64,000 bases of DNA from NCBI GenBank assembly GCA_947387485.1, contig CANDNT010000003.1, positions 124,001 to 188,000 on the forward strand, written 5' to 3'. The translations under genes and the position numbers were made by a program. Of this stretch, positions 7,213 to 13,775 are shown in pieces (the stretch's first letter is position 1; each line of letters begins with the position of its first letter). Under the pieces are notes generated by a model that saw only the letters and a program-made list of their open reading frames with translations, was not told the DNA's origin and ran no database searches. Source of the stretch: Aquimarina rhabdastrellae. GTDB taxonomy: Bacteria; Bacteroidota; Bacteroidia; Flavobacteriales; Flavobacteriaceae.

Positions 7213-9987
7213 TTACCTTTTTCTACTTACAAAAATTCGTTTAATCAATAGTATTGCGATTAGAGTGATCACAATTAAACTTATTACTATAAAGTGTGAT
7301 AACTCATAAGTTTTCACTGTAAGTGCTATTGCTTTCGGACTTCCAGTCAATGTAAATGCTGCCCAATAATATGGTAAACCTCTTGTATATGGATATTTTT
7401 TCAAATAGTCAATTTTGGCTAATTGTAATGCTTTTGATTTTGATTTTCCTTTTTCTATATAGAGGTAAAATACTTTTAAAATTTCGTTTCCCGAAGTTTC
7501 ATTTACATTCCATTGTGATGCCAAAACACTTTTTGCACCATTATAGAAAAAGCCTCTAGAAAGATTCATAATTCCTTCTCCCAAAGCCATCTTTCCTACA
7601 CTCGTTTTACATGCATCTAGTATCACTAATTCTGCATTATTTTCTATACCATATAACTCTTCTAAGGTCATTCTAGTATCATAAAAAGCTATCCATGGCG
7701 TAGTTGTTATCGAATCTATTCCCGCATGGGTATAAAAATGTAAAACTTCAAATGCTTTACTTTTATTCACAAAATTCTCTTTGGTAGCTTTCTCTTTATA
7801 TAATGTTGTCGAAGCTTTAAACTTACTTATTAATGTTACCGTTTTATTCGTTTCTACTAAAGGTTGAAGTTCTTCTTCTTGAAAGTACTGTGGTGCTATT
7901 GTTAATATTTTATGTGTAGAGGCTCTTTTTCTCTTTTGGATTTGCCTAAAAGTAGAAAATGAATGGATATATGAGATTTCTGCAAAATTCACCAAATAGC
8001 TTTCAGTTAGCTTTCTTTCCAGATTTATTGGTAAAGCTTCAAAAGGGAAATTAGATAAGGTATGATCTGCCACAATAATCACCTTTTTATTCTTCAGTTT
8101 TTCTAATGAGTTATCAAAAGGAAAAAGCCTTTTAAAAACTGTTCTCCCTAAGTTTTTAAACTCCTTTATTTCTTTTGTTTCCAATAAAGGACTCCTCATC
8201 ATAGCTTTTAATTTAACCAATTCTTCTTGCAATGTTTTAACATTTGCAATTTTAAACAGTATTGTTTCTTTATGATTTACAAATAATCCATATCCGTCCT
8301 TTTCGTGGAGAATATATTCAATAAAACAGTTTTCTTGAGTCGTTATTGTTGTATTGACAGCCTCTTTAAGCGAACTAATATTTACTTCTTGTTTTATTTT
8401 AACATATGCTGGATAATTTATCTTTATACTATCAATAAAGGATTGGTATTGTTCAAATTCCTTTAGATATAATTCTTTATTTTTTTTATCATTTAAATTC
8501 TGATGTAAGTCTTTTTCTTTACGTAAGAGTTGATATGATAATTCATGTTCCCTTTTTAGTATTGAAGATGGAATTTCTAAATCTAATTTTGCCTGAACTG
8601 TCTTTATTTTTTCCTGTAAAAGCAATGATTTATTCTTTTCCATAAAATAAAACGCCTCTTCTGGTAATTCTAGCAAATAACATATTTTTACAGCTAGCAT
8701 ATAAGTGTTTACTCCTTTTGTTATCCAAAATAATTTAGATTTCTCTGAATCACTTTGATATCTAATTATTGAAACTAATTCGTCTATTAAATGTACTATA
8801 GCTTTTGCTTCATATAATAACTTACGGTCTAGGTTTTCTTCATAAACCATTACATATTGATTTGCTAGATCAATTAAATAAATCAACGCATCATGTTCAT
8901 ACTCTGAAGCTTTTATTTCATCTAGTGTAGGCAATCTATTTGTATCTTTTTTATCATCGTGCCCTAAAATCGTATATAATGCTTTTTTAAAATACGCTAT
9001 TTTATCTTGAGCTGTGATTTGTGGTAAAAAGTATCCTAAATTATCATATGCCGATGCGATTTGTTCTTTACTTGTAGCGGTTGTTATTACTTCTTTAAAA
9101 TATAATGAAGCTTTATTGTATCTATGTTGTTTAGCATATAGTATTGCATTATTATTAAGTGTTTTTAAATAGTTTATAGTATCGCCCTTCTTTAAATAAT
9201 ACACTTTAGCTTTTTCATACAATGCTGAAGCTTTATCTAGTTTTCCAAAAGTATCGTATAAATTAGCAAGGTTACTATATGCTATGTATAGTCGTTTTTC
9301 TTTTAGTTTTGATGTGCTAAATTGTTCTTCGATTATTCGTTGCTGTTCTTCGATTATCTTTAAATCTTCAATATTTATTTCGGCTATATTAATTGTACTT
9401 TTGTATTTTTCGGCAAAGACCGCTAGCATTTCTAGCCTAATTTTATTTTCGTATTTAGGAAATTTTACAATTTCTTCTTTTGATAATCCTATTTTTAAAT
9501 ATTGAAGTGCTTTATAAAAATCACCTTTTTTACGTTCTATTTTTGATAATTCCCAATAGGCATTAAATGTATATATATCTGTGCCTTGATTATGAATTAA
9601 TGCAACTAATATAGAGTCTTGCTTTGTTAATAGTCCTACTTTTTTAAAGACATACGCTAGATTATTACGACTACTATTTAAAGCTTTTAAATTGATTTTT
9701 TTATAATTCTCTCTATACTTAATCGCTTTATAGTAGTAAAAAATCGCCTTTTTAAACGTTTTTATCTTATAATGACTTTTTCCTAATTGATGATATATAT
9801 CTCCTTTGAGTTGACCATCTAATGTTTGTTCTTTATCTATCAAACTCTCAAAAGCACTAATTCTTTTTTCTACGTTTTTTATAGTCTTAATACTATCAAT
9901 TTGATCTTTAATAGTTAGTTGTCCAAAAAAGTTTAAAGAATATAGAATACTATACCAGAATAGTACTTTACGAAATAATAAGCCCAT
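7213..9987 (-). CDS. TPR-CHAT (caspase-like) protease, membrane-anchored, copy 2
   Basis: 924 residues. A signal peptide (residues 1-22) is followed by a TPR array to about 380, a helical, partly coiled-coil linker, and a C-terminal CHAT domain at about 590-890. The catalytic dyad is visible: His754 in YTHAG and Cys793 in LDACKTS, followed by the family motifs GAKSVLASQW and YYWAAFTLTG. One membrane helix at about 899-920 ends in a basic tail. The catalytic part is therefore probably periplasmic and anchored by its C-terminus. The gene is convergent with the lipoprotein pair and follows subtilase copy 2 after a strong hairpin. In other systems TPR-CHAT proteins are proteases activated by partner binding; the target here is unknown. 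Confidence 0.88.
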   Translation of the reverse strand: MGLLFRKVLFWYSILYSLNFFGQLTIKDQIDSIKTIKNVEKRISAFESLIDKEQTLDGQLKGDIYHQLGKSHYKIKTFKKAIFYYYKAIKYRENYKKINLKALNSSRNNLAYVFKKVGLLTKQDSILVALIHNQGTDIYTFNAYWELSKIERKKGDFYKALQYLKIGLSKEEIVKFPKYENKIRLEMLAVFAEKYKSTINIAEINIEDLKIIEEQQRIIEEQFSTSKLKEKRLYIAYSNLANLYDTFGKLDKASALYEKAKVYYLKKGDTINYLKTLNNNAILYAKQHRYNKASLYFKEVITTATSKEQIASAYDNLGYFLPQITAQDKIAYFKKALYTILGHDDKKDTNRLPTLDEIKASEYEHDALIYLIDLANQYVMVYEENLDRKLLYEAKAIVHLIDELVSIIRYQSDSEKSKLFWITKGVNTYMLAVKICYLLELPEEAFYFMEKNKSLLLQEKIKTVQAKLDLEIPSSILKREHELSYQLLRKEKDLHQNLNDKKNKELYLKEFEQYQSFIDSIKINYPAYVKIKQEVNISSLKEAVNTTITTQENCFIEYILHEKDGYGLFVNHKETILFKIANVKTLQEELVKLKAMMRSPLLETKEIKEFKNLGRTVFKRLFPFDNSLEKLKNKKVIIVADHTLSNFPFEALPINLERKLTESYLVNFAEISYIHSFSTFRQIQKRKRASTHKILTIAPQYFQEEELQPLVETNKTVTLISKFKASTTLYKEKATKENFVNKSKAFEVLHFYTHAGIDSITTTPWIAFYDTRMTLEELYGIENNAELVILDACKTSVGKMALGEGIMNLSRGFFYNGAKSVLASQWNVNETSGNEILKVFYLYIEKGKSKSKALQLAKIDYLKKYPYTRGLPYYWAAFTLTGSPKAIALTVKTYELSHFIVISLIVITLIAILLIKRIFVSRKR

Positions 9988-10010
9988 TAATGTGTTTGAT
10001 TTGCCTATAC

Positions 10011-10043
10011 AAAATAGGCTTATTTTTTCAATAAGCCTATTTT
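10011..10043 (-). terminator. Strong hairpin between subtilase copy 2 and CHAT copy 2
   Basis: 14-bp perfect arms AAAATAGGCTTATT (10011-10024) and AATAAGCCTATTTT (10030-10043), loop TTTTC. It ends the subtilase transcript only 24 bp before the CHAT start codon. The CHAT promoter must overlap it, or expression depends on read-through. Confidence 0.7.
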
Positions 10044-10073
10044 AATATTTCTTTTCAACTTTTAATCAGCAGT

Positions 10074-11420
10074 TTATTCATCTAGTAATATTATTTTATG
10101 ATACTTTGTCTTCTTGTGTTCATTAAATGTATTAGGTATTGCTGTTCCCATATTATCAAGATACATTCGCGTAGCTTCTGCTGTCAATGAACTGCCTGAA
10201 CTATTCATTATCTTGGCAACAGCAGCAGCTAATACTGGAGCTGCAAACGAGGTTCCATCTAATTCGTTGTCATAAAAAGGCACCTTCTCTCCTACAGCAA
10301 AGAAATCAACACTGTTTTCTCCATAATTAGAAAACGTAGCTATATCGGCCGCAGCATGTTCATATCCTTCATTAGCTAACGAAATAGCATATTCATTGGC
10401 TGCCGCTACGGCGATAACATTAGGATAATCATAACTCGAAGGATAGTGTCTTCTACTATCATTATCAGTACCATTATTTCCCGCAGATGTAGTAAAGATA
10501 ACATCTTCATAAGTTTCTAATAAATTTGCCATAATAGAATCTATAAATTCACCACTACCATCATCATACCATCCTAAACTCATTTGAATAATATCAGCCT
10601 TTTCTGCAGCATTTAATGTTCCGCATACAAAATTAAAATAACTAGATTTACCTTTAAAACTCGATACCTTCATTGGCATTATTTGATGGTCTATGTTCAA
10701 TGCATTAAGAATTTTATGTATTCTATAAGTCACAATCGTTCCATGCTTACCTGGATGATCATCATATGCATTATGATCTTTATTTACAAAATCCCACCCC
10801 GAAGCTTCATTATCCACAAAAGGCGCTATTTCTTTGTACAAGAATTCGTGTGGTATCCCCAATTCGTTAAATACAGAAAACCTCAAATCTAATCCTGTAT
10901 CTAATACTGCAATAGTAACACCTGTATTACCTCCTTTGATATACGGTAAGTAACTTATATCTTCAATTCCTCCTATATGTGATGATTCTGTTTCTATATC
11001 AAAAGAAAATTCTAAATCCACTTCCAAAATTCCTTCTCCAGATAATTCTCCGTCTTCATCTGCATCATCTTCTATAATTTCTTTTTTAGGTTCAATTTGT
11101 ACTCCATTTGCAAACATCCATTTTTCTATAGTTCCACTTTCACAATGACATACTTCATAATTCAATACGTTATAATAATTTCTTAAGGTATCTTTTGTAG
11201 CTGCTGTAGTTCCATCTTTATATTGGATAACCAATTCTGTATCCGAATATTTAGGCATATTTTTAGGCGGACCTTGCTTAGGGTCTTCCTTCCCTCCTCT
11301 TCGCTTTTCTTGAACATTACTATTAAAATCGTTAAAACTTTTTACCAAAAGATCATCATTATTACATGAAAAAATTAAAAAGAGTGTACTAAGTATGATG
11401 AGTTTTTGTATATTTTTCAT
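10074..11420 (-). CDS. Subtilisin-like (S8) serine protease lipoprotein, copy 2
   Basis: 448 residues. The lipobox LIFSC gives lipid Cys19. A basic, Pro-rich linker (residues 39-57) precedes a propeptide-like segment with C91-x-C93 and IEKWMF, matching copy 1. The triad is complete: Asp174 (VLDTG), His226 (KHGT), Ser391 (DGTSFA), with Asn315 in SAGNNG. An acidic stretch at 115-127 is present here but not in copy 1. It is divergent from the sigma gene at 11502, with only 81 bp between the start codons, and shares an upstream TGGGTAAT element with copy 1. Probably an envelope-tethered protease; possible substrates are the neighbouring CHAT or membrane TPR protein. Confidence 0.93.
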   Translation of the reverse strand: MKNIQKLIILSTLFLIFSCNNDDLLVKSFNDFNSNVQEKRRGGKEDPKQGPPKNMPKYSDTELVIQYKDGTTAATKDTLRNYYNVLNYEVCHCESGTIEKWMFANGVQIEPKKEIIEDDADEDGELSGEGILEVDLEFSFDIETESSHIGGIEDISYLPYIKGGNTGVTIAVLDTGLDLRFSVFNELGIPHEFLYKEIAPFVDNEASGWDFVNKDHNAYDDHPGKHGTIVTYRIHKILNALNIDHQIMPMKVSSFKGKSSYFNFVCGTLNAAEKADIIQMSLGWYDDGSGEFIDSIMANLLETYEDVIFTTSAGNNGTDNDSRRHYPSSYDYPNVIAVAAANEYAISLANEGYEHAAADIATFSNYGENSVDFFAVGEKVPFYDNELDGTSFAAPVLAAAVAKIMNSSGSSLTAEATRMYLDNMGTAIPNTFNEHKKTKYHKIILLDE

Positions 11421-11450
11421 AGTGTTTAAATTTTTATGATTACACTACAT

Positions 11451-11478
11451 TGGGTATGAACTGCAAAAATATTACCCA
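11451..11478. promoter_or_regulatory. TGGGT-N18-ACCCA dyad in the divergent subtilase/sigma promoter
   Basis: TGGGT at 11451-11455 and ACCCA at 11474-11478, 18 bp apart. On the minus strand it reads TGGGTAAT, 51 bp before the subtilase ATG. It fills most of the 81-bp intergenic space, so a factor bound here would touch both transcription units. Confidence 0.55.
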
Positions 11479-11501
11479 CTTTTTTTAGTTTAATTAAATC
11501 C

Positions 11502-12062
11502 ATGGATACTACCGAAAAATACATTAATGCATTAATTAACGGTAACGAACAAATTATCAAAGAGATATACAAAAAGATATACCCCAAGATAGAATCGTTT
11601 ATATGTGCTAATAGAGGTCAATCTCATGATGCACTAGATGTATTTCAAGATGGTCTTATGTATATCATCGTTACTCAAAAAGAAAAAAGACGTCCAATAG
11701 CTTCATTTGAAGCCTATTTATTTGTGATCTGTAAAAATATTTGGAAAAGAACCTTAAAAAATAGGGTGATAAAAACAGATGTTGTGACACTACCTAATAA
11801 AGAAACTGATTTAAGTCTATTTATTTTGGAACAAGAATGTTTTGATTTCTACATAGAAAAGTTTGATCTCTTATCTGATAATTGCAAAGAGATTTTAAGT
11901 AGTTATTTTAACGGAATGAGCTATGAGGAAATTTTAAACGTTTATGCTTATTCTACTATTAATACTGTACGACAACGTGTTTTTAAATGTAGGGCAAAAT
12001 TAATGAAGTTGATTAAAACGGATAATCGATACCAAAAGATCAAAAAATGGAAACAAATTTAA
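11502..12062 (+). CDS. ECF-like RNA polymerase sigma factor, copy 2
   Basis: 186 residues. Region 2 lies at about 12-85 (SHDALDVFQDGLMYII, FEAYLFVICKNIWKR). Region 4 lies at about 125-175 (LSDNCKEILSSYFNGMSYEE, then INTVRQRVFKCRAKL). It is clearly paralogous to 3725-4270. The membrane TPR gene overlaps its last 16 bp, a sign of translational coupling. It is divergent from subtilase copy 2. Two such sigma factors with near-identical region 4.2 motifs might recognise related promoters, which would fit the shared TGGGTAAT elements; that link is inferred. Confidence 0.88.
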   Translation: MDTTEKYINALINGNEQIIKEIYKKIYPKIESFICANRGQSHDALDVFQDGLMYIIVTQKEKRRPIASFEAYLFVICKNIWKRTLKNRVIKTDVVTLPNKETDLSLFILEQECFDFYIEKFDLLSDNCKEILSSYFNGMSYEEILNVYAYSTINTVRQRVFKCRAKLMKLIKTDNRYQKIKKWKQI

Positions 12063-12862
12063 CCGCAGCAATGCTAGATAAAATCGAGCAATATATTAAA
12101 GGGGAAATGAATGATGCAGATCGAATTGCTTTTGAAGCTTTATTAGCCAATAACGATCAGTTGCAAGAGGAGGTTATGTTACAAAAACAATACTACAGCC
12201 TTCATCAAAAGGATTGGAGTATGCTTAAAGATGATCCTGATAATGAAGAGTTACAACAGTTAAAACAAAAGCTTAGAAGCTCAGAATATCAACATTTATC
12301 AAATACTATTAAAAAGGCTGGAGCTGACTATATTTCTCAACAAAATAAACCCTCTACATTTAAAAAGTATTATCATTATTTTGCTTATGCTGCTGTAATC
12401 GCTATTATTTTTACTATTGTCATTACTAAGCAAAACCCATCACTAGATACCTATTACCACGATTATGTAGAGTGGAATACACTTCCTTCTTTGATAGAAA
12501 AAAGTCAAAACGAAAACAATTTTATTAAAGGAGAATTAGCTTTTAAAAGAGAAGATTACACTACTGCCATCACACATTTTAATACCGTTACTGCTGATAG
12601 TAAGTTTTATGTATTTAGCTTAATGTATTTAGGTGCTTCTTATGATAAACTCGATCAAAACGACAAAGCTATAGCTGCGTTTAACCAACTTATTTTAACC
12701 GATTCTATCGAAAAAAGTAAAGGTTATTGGTTTAAACTTTTAATCCATTTAAAAACTAATAATAAAGAGAAAGCCGTAGCTGTATTACATCTTATTACTG
12801 CAAATAAGAATAATTATAAGTATACTGAAGCTCTTGAATTATTAAAAAAGATTGAAGAATAA
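12047..12862 (+). CDS. Membrane TPR protein with anti-sigma-like N-terminus, copy 2
   Basis: 271 residues. Cytoplasmic N-terminal part to about 105 (LDKIEQYIKGEMNDADRIAF), one membrane helix at about 109-127, a YHDYVEWNTLPSL motif and TPRs from 150 to the C-terminus. It starts inside the last codons of the sigma gene, so the two products are probably made together, as sigma/anti-sigma pairs often are. The ATG at 12047 is used here; an ATG at 12071 would drop eight residues and remove the overlap. The W-x-x-LPSL motif after the membrane is shared with copy 1 and could be a periplasmic recognition or cleavage segment. Confidence 0.75.
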   Translation: METNLTAAMLDKIEQYIKGEMNDADRIAFEALLANNDQLQEEVMLQKQYYSLHQKDWSMLKDDPDNEELQQLKQKLRSSEYQHLSNTIKKAGADYISQQNKPSTFKKYYHYFAYAAVIAIIFTIVITKQNPSLDTYYHDYVEWNTLPSLIEKSQNENNFIKGELAFKREDYTTAITHFNTVTADSKFYVFSLMYLGASYDKLDQNDKAIAAFNQLILTDSIEKSKGYWFKLLIHLKTNNKEKAVAVLHLITANKNNYKYTEALELLKKIEE

Positions 12863-12877
12863 TTCGCTATAAAAGAC

Positions 12878-12933
12878 TTAAATAACAAAAGACTACACGT
12901 ATAATACATGTAGTCTTTTTACATTTTGTGACC
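12878..12933 (+). repeat. 56-bp direct repeat, left copy (terminator plus tRNA-Arg 3' end)
   Basis: Identical base for base to 30065-30120. It contains a hairpin with arms AGACTACA / TGTAGTCT flanked by A and T runs, and ends in the last five bases of the tRNA-Arg gene present in full at the right copy. It also serves as the terminator of sigma/TPR operon 2, which stops at 12862. Same orientation at both ends, as for an integration site. Confidence 0.85.
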
Positions 12934-13052
12934 TCGGCAGAACATATCCCGAACCTTTTTTAAAAATTAAATATTGATAATCAAATAGTTAACAAAGTGT
13001 TTTAAAGTTGCTTAGCAAAATTGGTATGTTACTTAATAGAGGATTGTATAAA

Positions 13053-13154
13053 AGCAGTAACAGTTAGATAATCTAATGCTCTACTATGGCTATAAGAAAC
13101 CTTCAGACTTGACTCATAATCCAAAGGTCACAGGTTCGAATCTTGCTTCTGCTA
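13053..13154 (+). pseudogene. tRNA-like remnant, anticodon-loop CAT
   Basis: The 3' half looks like a tRNA: a CTCATAA loop at the anticodon position, GGTTCGAATC of the T arm at 13133-13142 and a 3' end TTCTGCTAC. AGCAGTA at 13053-13059 can pair with TTCTGCT in six of seven positions. The whole is 102 nt, with a scrambled D-arm region and mismatches in anticodon and T stems. I take it as a decayed tRNA-Met-like gene or fragment, not a functional one. Confidence 0.45.
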
Positions 13155-13538
13155 CTTTAAACTTTAAAACCCTGTAAAGCATTAATTTAAGAGGGTTTGT
13201 TAATTTTTGCTAAAATTCTATATTTTTGTTTAAGTATTTGATTTTATTACAATAAAGAGTTCTATAAGTCACAAAACCCTGATTAGGTTAGTAGGGAAAA
13301 TCTTAAATAAAATGGATTAAAACCAATAGTTGTTTTTAGACAAATATTCCAGTTAATCTAAAGAGGAAGAATTATATATTTTTCAATTTGTCTACCGTTA
13401 ATAATTTGTGTCAGTTAAATTTATAAAAAAACTGCCTAAGTTTATTTCAAGCAGTTTTCGTCATAAACTGCTAATTATAATTGATATAAAGCCTTTTAAT
13501 TCTCTATATAATAATTAGCAATTCTTTTGATTATCAAA

Positions 13539-13640
13539 TCAAGCAAAAGATAATCGCAGTATGATGTACAACATCAATCCGTAAAATACTACTAGGGTAA
13601 TTGTTAGCCTATCTGTTATATTTTCTATGTTCATATTCAT
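13539..13640 (-). CDS. Possible 33-residue single-helix membrane peptide
   Basis: ATG at 13640, stop at 13539-13541. The product starts MNMNIENITDRL and has one hydrophobic helix at about 13-32. It is too short for statistical support and has no clear ribosome-binding site. No family recognised. It lies in the gene-poor left end of the island, 136 bp from the stop of the DUF5011-repeat gene. Confidence 0.25.
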   Translation of the reverse strand: MNMNIENITDRLTITLVVFYGLMLYIILRLSFA

Positions 13641-13775
13641 TTGGTTTAAATCAGCCTTTATTTGCTGAATTTTTTTAATTTTTTAGGTTTCATAGTTCTG
13701 AGGTTTTCCATGCCTATCAAATAGTTATTACTTCTCTTTTTCACAGGCAGTATCCATAGGCAATTATTAGCTGGA

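Larger units (their letters stand above)
12934..13775. other. 842-bp gene-poor left end of the island
   Basis: No long reading frame. It holds a degenerate tRNA-like sequence (13053-13154), a hairpin with arms AAAACTGC (13428-13435) and GCAGTTTT (13451-13458), and a 33-residue hydrophobic reading frame (13539-13640, minus). Nothing else recognised. Confidence 0.6.

Noticed and set aside
1-12862. Type III-E CRISPR (Craspase) locus, because of TPR-CHAT plus a sigma factor
   Set aside because: No Cas7/Cas11 fusion, Csx30/31 or other cas gene and no repeat-spacer array anywhere in the window; the CHAT proteins also have signal peptides and membrane anchors, unlike Craspase.
12931-12960. Second tRNA fragment following the left 56-bp repeat
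   Set aside because: After the repeat the sequence departs at once from tRNA-Arg and no T-arm consensus can be placed.
13053-13154. Functional tRNA-Met
   Set aside because: 102 nt, no normal D arm, mismatches in anticodon and T stems; kept only as a remnant.
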